Assembly: GCF_026241205.1 (NCBI RefSeq) | Contig: NZ_JAPFQM010000001.1 | Location: 1,116,001-1,180,000 of the forward strand | DNA: 64,000 nucleotides | From: Thermomicrobium sp. 4228-Ro | Lineage (GTDB): Bacteria; Chloroflexota; Chloroflexia; Thermomicrobiales; Thermomicrobiaceae | Reading direction: 5' to 3' | Part shown: positions 34,546-42,788 of the stretch, one piece after another | Layout of the letters: every line of letters begins with the position of its first letter | Position numbering within the stretch: the first letter of the stretch is position 1 | The notes under the pieces: generated by a model | The model's input: only the letters and a program-made list of their open reading frames with translations | Database searches by the model: none | Told to the model about the DNA's origin: nothing | Made by a program: the position numbers and the translations under genes

Positions 34546-36159
34546 TCAGCGTGCCGGTGCCCAAACGGTCACGTCGTTGTTCCGGTCGAGGCCGAGGGCG
34601 ACGAACGTCAGCCAGGACAACTCGATCACCCAACGGCTGCGCCAACTGGCCACATGACCGGCAGCGACCGTGTCCCCGATCGTACACCAGAGTGCGGTGC
34701 CGTTGGCGACCAGCAAGAGCCGTTCACCAGGACGGAAATCCGGATGCACGCAGTAGAAGCCGTTGGGGTCAGGGGCGGCACCAGCGACAGCTCCACCCCA
34801 ATCGGCGTAGGCAGCCAGCGTTCGCTCCCACCAGGCGGTGCTGTAGCTCGGATCATAGTAGGCGGCGTGACCGCGACCGATCTCGACGAGGGGACGGTCA
34901 CGCAGCGGATGCGTTCCGGCGGGAAAGCGCTGGCGGAGAGCATCCGCTGCTTGCCGGACGGCCTCGCCCGATGTACCGCGACCGGTCGCTGTCAGATAGG
35001 CTGCGAGTCCCGCCTCGGTTCCGTGTTGGGCGACGAGCGAGGCCAGGTAGGCCGCCGCTCGCTCCGCGTTGCGCGTCGGATCGAACGGATATGGTTCCCC
35101 AGCTAGTGCTGCGCGTGGTGCGAGCAAGAGGCCGCGCCCAGACAGTGTCTCGGCGAGCGGATCGAAGTGACTCGTCACAGCGGCCACTGCAGCGAACAGA
35201 TACGGGTCGAGCCCATGGGCGCGAGCAGCTCGGACCAGGACTTCGCCAAAAGGAACGCCGCTCGCCAGAGCGAGATCGTCCGGCTGGATCGGTGCAGTCA
35301 GTCCGCGCCACACGCGGTAGTGGAGACCGGCATTACCCCATTCGACGCGCCAGCCGTCCGGATTCTGCGGATCGTAGGTAAGGACACGCCGTTCGAACGC
35401 CTGCACGAGGACGAGTCGTTCCTGCCCCTCGACGCGAGTCCGCACCCAGTACGGCTCGCTGATCGGGCGGCCAGTGAGTACCAGCCACGGCAGCGGTTGC
35501 GCCTGGAACCATTGCCAGAAGATCCCCGGAATGTTGTGGCCACTGTCGGTGTCGTACGTCTCGATGCGGACTGACGAGTCGCGCACCGCGTCGGGGAAGA
35601 CACTCCCGTCGCGGGCAAGAAGCGCAGTGACTGGCTGGCCGATGCGTGCTGGTGCCCGGCGCGCTTCAGCCTGCGTGCCGATGGTCGCGAGCCTGTGGAG
35701 CGAGGCGTACGTCGGCGCATGCTCGTTGTTCTCCAAATCGCCGGCCAACGGAATCTCGGCTGGCGCGACCGGTACGAAGCGGTCGTCACCCACCTGAATA
35801 ACGCCCAGCACCATATCGCGGACGAGAAGCCCGAGTGTCAACCCGTGACGCGGATCGCTGGTCGTCGGATCGGCGACTTCGACGCGCGCCTTGTCGAAAT
35901 AATAGACGGTGCGGGTGCCATTCTGAGCGTCCGCGTAGGGTTCGGTTGCCACCGCGCGGATCGCGGGGCCGAGGATCCAAGACCGGCCAGCTTCCTGGTA
36001 GCGGACCCCACCATCGAGTGTCACCCAGAGCGCAGCGACGGCTGGCTGGGCGGTGGTCGGGTCGAAGGTGTCGGTACCTACCTGCGCGGCGAGCGCAGCA
36101 GGGGGCTGCAGAACGAGAAAAACTCCTAAAACGAGCAGCCGTATCGGCAATGCTCGCAT
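34546..36159 (-). CDS. Secreted protein with degenerate lytic-transglycosylase-like domain
   Basis: 537 aa with a signal peptide (IRLLVLGVFLVLQPPAALAA). The middle part (about 40-310) is of unknown type, with repeated Trp/Tyr strands such as IFWQWFQAQPLPWLVLTGRP. Residues about 325-430 resemble an SLT domain: AARAHGLDPYLFAAVAAVTS, HFDPLAET, RNAERAAAYLASLVAQHG, then AYLTATGRG. In true SLT enzymes the position in AAVTSHF is a catalytic Glu (xxESxF); here it is Thr, and the later GLMQ motif reads GLLLAP. It is therefore probably a non-catalytic binder of cell-wall or other sugar polymers. ATG 36159 follows GGGAGGGAAGGG. A near-consensus promoter precedes it. Confidence 0.78.
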   Translation of the reverse strand: MRALPIRLLVLGVFLVLQPPAALAAQVGTDTFDPTTAQPAVAALWVTLDGGVRYQEAGRSWILGPAIRAVATEPYADAQNGTRTVYYFDKARVEVADPTTSDPRHGLTLGLLVRDMVLGVIQVGDDRFVPVAPAEIPLAGDLENNEHAPTYASLHRLATIGTQAEARRAPARIGQPVTALLARDGSVFPDAVRDSSVRIETYDTDSGHNIPGIFWQWFQAQPLPWLVLTGRPISEPYWVRTRVEGQERLVLVQAFERRVLTYDPQNPDGWRVEWGNAGLHYRVWRGLTAPIQPDDLALASGVPFGEVLVRAARAHGLDPYLFAAVAAVTSHFDPLAETLSGRGLLLAPRAALAGEPYPFDPTRNAERAAAYLASLVAQHGTEAGLAAYLTATGRGTSGEAVRQAADALRQRFPAGTHPLRDRPLVEIGRGHAAYYDPSYSTAWWERTLAAYADWGGAVAGAAPDPNGFYCVHPDFRPGERLLLVANGTALWCTIGDTVAAGHVASWRSRWVIELSWLTFVALGLDRNNDVTVWAPAR

Positions 36160-36212
36160 CCCTTCCCTCCCTGTTCCAGTCACTTTGCACCGATCGCACG
36201 AGGCGATCGGCT

Positions 36213-36273
36213 GTGTGCGCGAGCAGTCGCACACACGGCGGCGGAGTATACGCGCACGAGCGGGAGATGTCAA
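36213..36273 (-). promoter_or_regulatory. Near-consensus promoter and leader hairpin of the SLT-like gene
   Basis: Minus strand: TTGACA (36273-36268), 17-base spacer, TATACT (36250-36245), one of the best promoter matches in the window. Start near 36238. The leader begins with a hairpin of stem GTGTGCG/CGCACAC (36213-36219 with 36228-36234), within the first 25 bases of the transcript, which may stabilise the mRNA or serve as an operator. Confidence 0.65.
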
Positions 36274-36475
36274 ATTCGTTGCGCGAGTAGAGGATTTCTG
36301 TGTACGGTAGTGGGTGCGAGCGCGCACGATCGTGCACGGGCCAATCGGTCGTTCGACGACCGTTCAAATGAAGAAAGAGCTCTCTATCAGAATAGACAAA
36401 GAGTAGTGCTACTTTCGGTACGATCGCTTCGCGCTACAATCGGTCGTGTTGGGTTGGCACAGGACGGGAGGCTGT

Positions 36476-36766
36476 ATGCCGAAGCTCGACGACGTGGCGA
36501 TCGCTCGCGCGCTCCAGGAGTTGCCCGGGTGGCAGCGCCAAGGAGAGACGCTGGTTCGGGACTTCAAGTTCAAGAACTTCCGCGAAGCGATGACGTTCGT
36601 GAACCGGGTAGCCGAACTCGCTGAAGAGCGGCGTCATCACCCGGACATCACGATCCGGTACAACCGCGTGCAGCTCGCGCTGAGTACGCACGAGGCCGGG
36701 GGAATTACCGAACGGGACGTGGAGCTGGCCCGCGCGATCGATGCACTGGTCGCTCAGTCGTCCTGA
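36476..36766 (+). CDS. 4a-hydroxytetrahydrobiopterin dehydratase (PCD/DCoH family)
   Basis: 96 aa, normal length for pterin-4a-carbinolamine dehydratases. The family signature is present: LPGWQRQGETLVRDFKFKNF, then FVNRVAELAEERRHHPDITI (catalytic His pair) and YNRVQLALSTHEAGGITERD. The enzyme removes water from 4a-hydroxytetrahydropterin, usually to recycle the cofactor of an aromatic amino acid hydroxylase, or supports molybdopterin synthesis. ATG 36476 follows GGGAGG; TACAAT at 36435-36440 could be its -10. Its stop overlaps the convergent HAD gene by 13 bases. No hydroxylase is in the window. Confidence 0.93.
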   Translation: MPKLDDVAIARALQELPGWQRQGETLVRDFKFKNFREAMTFVNRVAELAEERRHHPDITIRYNRVQLALSTHEAGGITERDVELARAIDALVAQSS

Positions 36767-37425
36767 GCGAGCAGCGCAGCGACCGCATCCCAGCCGAGCC
36801 GGTGCACGACGCGGTCGGCTCGGGCGAGTTCTGGGAAAGGACGGCGGGCGACAGCCAGGACACGGAGTCCAGCTGCTCGACCTGCCGTGACCCCAGCTGG
36901 TGAGTCCTCGATCGCGATGCTCTGCTGCGGCGCTGTCCCCAGGCGCGTGCAGCCGAGGAGATACGGCTCGGGATCGGGCTTGCCGCGGGTGACGTCCTCT
37001 GCGCTCACGAGCACTGGGACGCGCTCGCGTACGCCAGCTGCCCGGAGCGCCCACTCCGCTTCGTCGGCCAGCGCACCGGTGACGACCGCGACCGGGTACC
37101 CGTGGCGGAGCGCTGCCTCGAGCGTGGCCAGTCCGTCCTCGAGAAGCTCGACTGCACCGGCGCGCACGAGTTCACGGTAAAACCGGGCTTTGGCCTCGAG
37201 CAGCGGCTCGAGCTCGTGGAGGGGGATCGCCAGTGCAGCCAGGCCAGCGGCGATCGCTTCGCGGTCGGGGCGCCCGAGCATGAGCGCCTGGTACAACTCT
37301 GCGGACAGCTCGGGCAACTGGCGCTCGCTGAATGCCAGGCGGGTCGCTTCGTAGTGCGCGTGCTCGCTATCGATGAGAACCCCGTCCAGGTCGAAGAGAA
37401 TTCCAGCTTGCCGTTCGCTCTGCAC
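36754..37425 (-). CDS. HAD-superfamily phosphatase/phosphoglucomutase-like hydrolase
   Basis: 223 aa HAD hydrolase of subfamily I. Motif I FDLDGVLIDSE holds the nucleophile Asp and the acid/base Asp; the cap domain (about 25-90) is helical; motif II is VAVVTGALAD, motif III Lys is in RGKPDPEPYLLG and motif IV is IAIEDSPAGVTAG. This is the pattern of beta-phosphoglucomutase, phosphoglycolate phosphatase and sugar-phosphate phosphatases. The GTG at 37425 is chosen because GAGGGAG is about 10 bases upstream and motif I follows; the longer open frame overlaps the gltX promoter region. Substrate cannot be assigned. Confidence 0.9.
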   Translation of the reverse strand: MQSERQAGILFDLDGVLIDSEHAHYEATRLAFSERQLPELSAELYQALMLGRPDREAIAAGLAALAIPLHELEPLLEAKARFYRELVRAGAVELLEDGLATLEAALRHGYPVAVVTGALADEAEWALRAAGVRERVPVLVSAEDVTRGKPDPEPYLLGCTRLGTAPQQSIAIEDSPAGVTAGRAAGLRVLAVARRPFPELARADRVVHRLGWDAVAALLAQDD

Positions 37426-37526
37426 CGCTCGTACCGCTCCCTCGTGCTTTCCAGCTCTTCCCGTACCAGCGTTGCATACTTTGTTGCGGTGCGGCGAGGC
37501 CGCTCCGGGAAGCGAGGGTGAAAACG

Positions 37527-39047
37527 ATGGCCGAAACGCGTGTGCGTGTCCGTTTCGCACCGAGTCCGACCGGAGACCTGCATGTCGGTGGCGCACGGAC
37601 TGCGTTGTTCAACTGGCTCTTCGCCCAGCAGCACGGTGGTGCCTTCATCCTGCGCATCGAAGATACCGACCAGGCACGGCTGGTCGGGCAGAGCATCGAA
37701 GGGATCATCGAAGGGTTGAAGTGGCTCGGCCTGGAGTGGGACGAAGGGCCCGATATCGGGGGCCCCTATGGACCCTACATCCAAAGCCAACGGCTCTCGC
37801 TGTACCAGGAGCATGCCCGCTGGCTGGTCGAGCATGGTTATGCCTACTACTGTTTCTGCACGCCGGAGCGGCTCGAGCGGGTGCGCCAGGAGCAGCGGGC
37901 TCGCGGCGAGCCGCCCGGGTACGACCGGCACTGTCGCTTCTTGCCGCCCGAAGAAGTCCAAGCGCGGCTGGCACGCGGTGAGCCAGCGGTGATTCGCTTC
38001 AAGATGCCGCTCGAGGGCGAGACGACGATCGTCGATCTCCTGCGCGGCGAGATCACCTACGAGAACCGGTTGCTGCAGGACCTCGTCCTGCTCAAGTCGG
38101 ACGGGTTCCCAACCTACCATCTGGCCAACGTGGTCGATGACCATTACATGGAAATCTCGCACATCCTGCGAGCCGAAGAGTGGATTCCCTCGGCACCGCT
38201 CCATGCTCAACTCTATCGTGCTTTCGGTTGGGAGATGCCGGTGCTCTGCCACCTCCCGCTCATCCTGAGCCCGGACGGGAAAGGAAAGCTTTCCAAGCGA
38301 CACGGTGCGACGGGTGTCCTGGAGTTCAAGCGGCTCGGTTATCTGCCCGAGGCGATGATCAACTATCTGGCGCTCCTCGGCTGGGCCTACGATGCCGAGC
38401 GGGAGATCTTCTCCCGCGAGGAATTGCTTCAGCTCTTCCGGCTGGAGGAGGTGAACCCGCATCCGGCTCGCTTCAACTTCGAGAAGCTCTTGTGGATGAA
38501 CCAGTACTACATCAATCACATCCTCTCGCTCGACGACTTCGCGCAGCGGTGCGTGCCGTTCCTCCGCGAGGCAGGACTCGTCGGTCCGGAAGCAGAGGAT
38601 CCAGCCAGCCCTGCCTTCGCCTACGTGCGCGAGGTGGTGGCGCTGGTCAAAGACCGCGCCAAGCTCTTGAGCGAAGTTCCGGAATTGACGCGCTTCTTCT
38701 TTACCGACGTCGAGGACTACGATCCGGAACTCCTGCTCCAGCGGAAAGTCGAGCCGGAGACGGTTCTCCACGCGCTCGAGCGCACACTCGCGGTGCTCGA
38801 GGAAGCCGACTTCGCCGACGAGGCGGATCTCGAGCGACGGCTGCGCGCGCTCGCTGAGGAGTTGGGTTTGAAGACTGGACAGCTCTTCATGCCGATCCGG
38901 GTGGCAGTGACGGGTCGGACAGTTTCGCCAGGACTCTTCGAGACGCTGCGCGTGCTCGGTCGTGAACGCTCGCTGGAGCGACTCGCTCGGGCCCGTGAGA
39001 AGCTAGCGAACTATCTCACCGAGCGTGCCGCCAGTACAGCTGGCTGA
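37527..39047 (+). CDS. gltX: Glutamyl-tRNA synthetase
   Basis: 506 aa class I synthetase. VRFAPSPTGDLHVGGARTAL contains the HIGH-like motif, and the KMSKS-like loop is KLSKRHGAT near residue 255. FILRIEDTDQARL, YYCFCTPERLERVR and the C-terminal helical anticodon-binding domain (about 330-506) are present. ATG 37527 follows GCGAGGG at 8 bases; a GTG at 37518 lies within that site. With gatCA in the same genome the enzyme may also charge tRNA(Gln) with glutamate for later amidation. A small membrane protein gene follows after 11 bases. Confidence 0.97.
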   Translation: MAETRVRVRFAPSPTGDLHVGGARTALFNWLFAQQHGGAFILRIEDTDQARLVGQSIEGIIEGLKWLGLEWDEGPDIGGPYGPYIQSQRLSLYQEHARWLVEHGYAYYCFCTPERLERVRQEQRARGEPPGYDRHCRFLPPEEVQARLARGEPAVIRFKMPLEGETTIVDLLRGEITYENRLLQDLVLLKSDGFPTYHLANVVDDHYMEISHILRAEEWIPSAPLHAQLYRAFGWEMPVLCHLPLILSPDGKGKLSKRHGATGVLEFKRLGYLPEAMINYLALLGWAYDAEREIFSREELLQLFRLEEVNPHPARFNFEKLLWMNQYYINHILSLDDFAQRCVPFLREAGLVGPEAEDPASPAFAYVREVVALVKDRAKLLSEVPELTRFFFTDVEDYDPELLLQRKVEPETVLHALERTLAVLEEADFADEADLERRLRALAEELGLKTGQLFMPIRVAVTGRTVSPGLFETLRVLGRERSLERLARAREKLANYLTERAASTAG

Positions 39048-39058
39048 CGAACGAGACG

Positions 39059-39310
39059 ATGACTCGACAGGATCGCGAGCGACGGTACGACGAGGCGACT
39101 GCGACCTCGGCAGCCGCGAAGCGTCGCGGTCTTTTCGCCGCGCTCGCGGTCGTTGCCGTGGGTATCGCTCTGCAACTTGCCGTGGTACTCCTTTCCGACC
39201 GTACCGTCGGGTTGCTCGAGATCAGTCTCGCGTTCCTGGCGCTGGCACCGCTGGCTGTTGCCGTCGCCGGTGTGCTGTGGCTGATTCGACGTTTCCGTTC
39301 CGGGAGTTGA
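39059..39310 (+). CDS. Small two-helix membrane protein
   Basis: 83 aa: a charged N-terminus (TRQDRERRYDEAT) followed by two transmembrane helices (about 26-46, FAALAVVAVGIALQLAVVLL, and about 53-77, LEISLAFLALAPLAVAVAGV) and a basic end (IRRFRSGS). It follows gltX by 11 bases and is probably on the same transcript. The ribosome site is weak. Not recognised; a membrane location is all that can be said. Confidence 0.5.
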   Translation: MTRQDRERRYDEATATSAAAKRRGLFAALAVVAVGIALQLAVVLLSDRTVGLLEISLAFLALAPLAVAVAGVLWLIRRFRSGS

Positions 39311-39374
39311 AGGCTCGCGAAGACCGGTATCGTAGGACCAGCGAAATTGTTGCGATTTTGTAACGCCTCTCCTC

Positions 39375-39402
39375 TTGCATTCGCCTCATCAGCTGGTATG
39401 CT
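39375..39402 (+). promoter_or_regulatory. Promoter whose start point coincides with a structured RNA
   Basis: TTGCAT (39375-39380), 16-base spacer, TATGCT (39397-39402). Transcription would begin at 39409-39410, which is exactly the first base of the 13-bp stem described next. Confidence 0.55.
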
Positions 39403-39408
39403 CATACT

Positions 39409-39486
39409 AGGCCCCGACGATTCGAGGCCGGGAATCCGAGACCCGAAAGGGGAGTAGGAAACCCGAACCGAGGATCGTCGGGGTCT
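39409..39486 (+). ncRNA. 78-nt structured RNA with a Mn-riboswitch-like internal loop
   Basis: A 13-bp closing stem (39409-39421 with 39474-39486, one G-U pair) encloses a nested helix: GCCGGG...CCCG, then GGA/TCC, then an internal loop, then CCC-GAAA-GGG as a capped end (core about 39434-39460). The internal loop has strands GAGA (5' side) and GAGTA (3' side) flanked by C-G pairs. These are the same strands as loop L1 of the yybP-ykoY aptamer at 58832-58925, but there the helix next to L1 is open-ended and here it is closed by GAAA. No second docking arm is obvious. There is no T run after it. Real structured RNA is likely; its ligand, if any, is unknown. Confidence 0.6.
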
Positions 39487-40031
39487 GTGCATCTGCTTCG
39501 CTTCGAAATCACGAAGCACACACGGCAGTGCTCCTCGTGCTCCGGCGCTCGCTGCGTTCCGTTGCGTCGACTCGCCAGGTACCTGCAGTCGTGGAGTGTT
39601 CGATTGCGCTCCGCGGACGATTCGACGCAGACCCACTGCTGGATCGTCTGCTCCGTGTTGCGTTCCGGCGGAGATACGGAGCGTCGGTCAGCAGCTGTGT
39701 CGACGTCGCGCTTGCTGATGACGACGGTTCCAGCCGCTGGCGGGATCACCTCCCTGCTGTCGGCAAAAGGGACTCGATCGACCAATCCGATCAGCGAGTA
39801 GTTGCCCGCCTGATCCGCTTGCTTCTCATCCCTGGCTGCCTGCTCCGGTAGGCTGCGGCTCGTTGCGCTGGTACGACGGCGATCAGCGAGCAGCTGCTGC
39901 TGTGATCCTCGCGAAATGGGACCGATGGGCTAGGAGAACGGTGTGAGAATGAGGCGATATCATAGACAAAGCCTGCAGATCTCGATGAGTAGGTGACGGA
40001 AGGCCGTTCACGGTGAGTAGGTAGGGGAACG
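39487..40031. other. Gene-poor stretch between the small RNA and the GGDEF-EAL gene
   Basis: About 545 bases without a convincing gene on either strand: frames up to about 105 codons exist but lack ribosome sites and protein-like composition. A 7-bp hairpin TGCTTCG/CGAAGCA lies just after the RNA (39493-39518 region). The last 100 bases contain TATCAT, a possible -10 for the downstream gene. It might be a long leader or decayed sequence. Confidence 0.45.
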
Positions 40032-42731
40032 GTGGAGAATTCAGCCGAATCGTCTCTCCCGGCTTCCGTAGCCGCTGGCACGTCGGCGGAGCAGGAGATC
40101 GCGACCCGGCTCGTTGCGCTCGCTCAGGTAGCGCTCATCCTGAATCGAGAAACGGATTTCAATCGAGCGCTGGCTCGAGTGCTCCCGCTCTTGGTTGAAG
40201 CTTTCGGGGCGGCAGCGGGGTGGATCACCATGCGAGTCGGCGATACCTTCGAGCTGGTCGCGACGACAGCGCTGCCGCCCGGCCTCGCGGCCGACAATCA
40301 GCAGGAGCTCCGTTGGTTTCCCTGCCGCTGTCAGCGACTCGCGCTGTCCGGTGAACTGACGGAAACCGCCGTAGTCATCGCATGCGAGCGGCTCGCCCGG
40401 CTACACGAGCGCAGTGCTGATCCAGCGGTGACCGGTGGGCTCACCTACCACCTGTCTGTGCCGCTCCGCCAACCGAACGGAAAGGTGCTCGGTCTCCTGA
40501 ATTTAGCCTATCGTAGCACTTCCCATTTAACCGAGAGCGAAAAGACGTTGCTGAATCTGGTCGGCCAATTGCTGGCGAGCGCATTGGAGCGTGCGCTCCT
40601 CGCTGAAGAAGTAGCTCGGCTGCACGCTGCCGAACGCACCCAGGCGTTGCGACTAGCGCAGAGACTGATGAGTCAGCGGAGCGTCGTCGCTGTGGCGGAT
40701 ACGGTGTTCGCTGCACTCGAGCCGATCCTTCGCCCGGACGCTCAGAGCCTTCTCACGGTCGATCCGACTGGACGGTTTCTCGTCCTCCGTGCCGGCCGGG
40801 GATGGTCGGCCGACCGGGTCGGTCGTCTCTGGCTCCCGCTGGAACCGCCATCCCACAATGGACCGGCGTGGGCACTTCACGTGGGTCATGCGTTCGCTCT
40901 ACGGCTCGACCACCTCGCCCGCCCCTTTCACGTTCCGGAGCCGGTTCTGCAGGCTGGTGTCAAGTTTTCGGCCTTCTTTCCGCTCTACAGTGGTGAGCAA
41001 CCGGTGGGGGTCGTTGTCGCGAACTTCTTCGAGGTCCGTGAATTGAGCGAGGAGCAGCTTCGTTTTGCAGAACTCCTGTGCGGAATCGGTGCGCTGGCGA
41101 TCGCTCGTGCGCTCGAGCAGGAACAGAGCGAGGCCTTGATCAGCGAGCTCCCGGTCGGTGTCTTCCAGGCCAACGGGCAAGGGGCGATCCAGCGAGCGAA
41201 CCGGGCACTCGCGCGCTTATTGGGGTGGGAGAGAAGCGAAGAACTCGAAGGCCGCGTGCTCGATGATTTCTTCGTCGAGCGAGTCGAGGCACGACGCCTG
41301 TTCGGAATCTTGCAGCGCGGCGACGTGCTGGCTGGAGGAGAGTACCGTTGGCTCCGACGTGACGGGAGACCCATCTGGGTGCGTGTTTCGGCCCGGCCCG
41401 TACTCGGCCCAGGCGGGCAGCTGCTGCTCGTCGAGGGGGTGGTCGAGGATGTCAGCGATCGTAAGAGCGTCGAAGAGCACCTCGCCTATCTGGCCCGGCA
41501 CGACTCCCTGACTGGGATCGCGAATCGGCATACACTGTTCGATGCCCTGCAAGAGCGAATCGCCCGCTCCATGCGTCGTGGCCAATCCGGTGCGCTCGTG
41601 CTCCTCGATCTGGACAACTTCAAGCTGGTGAACGACCAACTCGGCCATGCTGCCGGTGATTCCGTTCTGCGTGCTGTAGCGAACCGTCTCGTCAGCGTGC
41701 TCCGGACTGGCGAACTCGTCGCTCGCCTTGGCGGAGACGAGTTCGCGGCGGTGCTCTATCCGGTTACCCGTGAGGCTGCCGAGCGCATCGCAGCCCGCTT
41801 GCTCTCGGCGATCGCTCAGGTGACGGTCTCTTTGCCCTCTCGTATGTTGCGGCTCGGCGCGAGTTGCGGCGTCGCGCTCTTCCCAGAGCACGGTGTGACG
41901 GTCGAGGAGGTACTGATCGCGGCCGACCGCGCGCTCTATACGGCCAAATATTCCGGGCGTGGCCGGGTCCAAGTCTACGAAGCATCGCGGTCGTCGCACG
42001 AGCGAGCGGTTACGATGCCGGTCGAGTTCCTGGAGTCGGTACTGGCGAGCGAACGGTTGATCCTCTTCGCTCAGCCGATCCTCGACCTGCATACTGCTCG
42101 TGTGGTTGGCTACGAATTGCTGCTCCGTCTCCGCGAGGGGGAGCGCGTGGTCGACCCTGACATGTTTCTCCCACTCGCAGAGCGACTCAACCTCATGCCA
42201 CGACTCGATCTTTGGGTCGTCGAGCAACTCGTGCAGTCCGCTCACGTGCACCACGGTCGCGTGCATGTCAATCTCTCGGCGCAGACGTTGCGCGATGTCG
42301 ACTCCTTTCGCCCGCTCGGTGAGCTCCTGGAGCGCATTCCCTTTCCTGCTGGGCGCCTCGTGTTCGAGGTCACGGAATCAGCTGCGTTGACCGATTTGGT
42401 TTGGGCACGCGAGCGACTGCAAGCGCTGCGTGATCGAGGCTGTCTCATCGCTCTCGACGATTTCGGCGTGGGCTACTCGTCCTTCTACCAACTCCGTTCC
42501 CTCCCGTTTGACTTCCTCAAGATCGATGGCAATCTCATCGTCGATCTCGCCAGTGATGGAGTCAACCGCAGTATCGTCCGAGCGATCGTCGAGTTGGCCC
42601 GAGCGCTCGGCGCTCGGACGATCGCGGAGTGGGTGGAACAGGAGGATCTTCTCCCACTACTCGGCGATCTCGGCGTCGACGAAGCCCAAGGGTATGCGAT
42701 CGGCAGTCCGCAGCCGCTCGATGCGCTCTAA
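40032..42731 (+). CDS. GAF-GAF-PAS-GGDEF-EAL cyclic di-GMP signalling protein
   Basis: 899 aa cytoplasmic sensor without membrane helices. Two GAF-type domains (about 20-190 and 205-360), a PAS domain (about 365-480; LPVGVFQANGQGAIQRANRA, ending DRKSVEEHL), a GGDEF domain (about 485-650; HDSLTGIANRHTLFDALQER, ALVLLDLDNFKLVND, and RLGGDEFAAVLYP) and an EAL domain (about 665-899). The GGDEF core is whole, with an R-x-x-E in place of the RxxD inhibitory site. The EAL residues are kept too: YELLLR, VHVNLSAQTL, FEVTESA, LDDFGVGYSS, FLKIDGN and IAEWVEQ. It may thus both make and degrade c-di-GMP. The GTG start follows TAGGGGAAC. Confidence 0.95.
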   Translation: MENSAESSLPASVAAGTSAEQEIATRLVALAQVALILNRETDFNRALARVLPLLVEAFGAAAGWITMRVGDTFELVATTALPPGLAADNQQELRWFPCRCQRLALSGELTETAVVIACERLARLHERSADPAVTGGLTYHLSVPLRQPNGKVLGLLNLAYRSTSHLTESEKTLLNLVGQLLASALERALLAEEVARLHAAERTQALRLAQRLMSQRSVVAVADTVFAALEPILRPDAQSLLTVDPTGRFLVLRAGRGWSADRVGRLWLPLEPPSHNGPAWALHVGHAFALRLDHLARPFHVPEPVLQAGVKFSAFFPLYSGEQPVGVVVANFFEVRELSEEQLRFAELLCGIGALAIARALEQEQSEALISELPVGVFQANGQGAIQRANRALARLLGWERSEELEGRVLDDFFVERVEARRLFGILQRGDVLAGGEYRWLRRDGRPIWVRVSARPVLGPGGQLLLVEGVVEDVSDRKSVEEHLAYLARHDSLTGIANRHTLFDALQERIARSMRRGQSGALVLLDLDNFKLVNDQLGHAAGDSVLRAVANRLVSVLRTGELVARLGGDEFAAVLYPVTREAAERIAARLLSAIAQVTVSLPSRMLRLGASCGVALFPEHGVTVEEVLIAADRALYTAKYSGRGRVQVYEASRSSHERAVTMPVEFLESVLASERLILFAQPILDLHTARVVGYELLLRLREGERVVDPDMFLPLAERLNLMPRLDLWVVEQLVQSAHVHHGRVHVNLSAQTLRDVDSFRPLGELLERIPFPAGRLVFEVTESAALTDLVWARERLQALRDRGCLIALDDFGVGYSSFYQLRSLPFDFLKIDGNLIVDLASDGVNRSIVRAIVELARALGARTIAEWVEQEDLLPLLGDLGVDEAQGYAIGSPQPLDAL

Positions 42732-42788
42732 TCCCCAGCGGGCTACACTCATTCGAGGATTCGACGGACTCGCGCAAGGAGGATACCG

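Noticed and set aside
39402-39785. A 127-codon minus-strand frame and + strand frames of about 105 codons in the gene-poor stretch
   Set aside because: No ribosome sites or family features; they overlap each other and the structured RNA.
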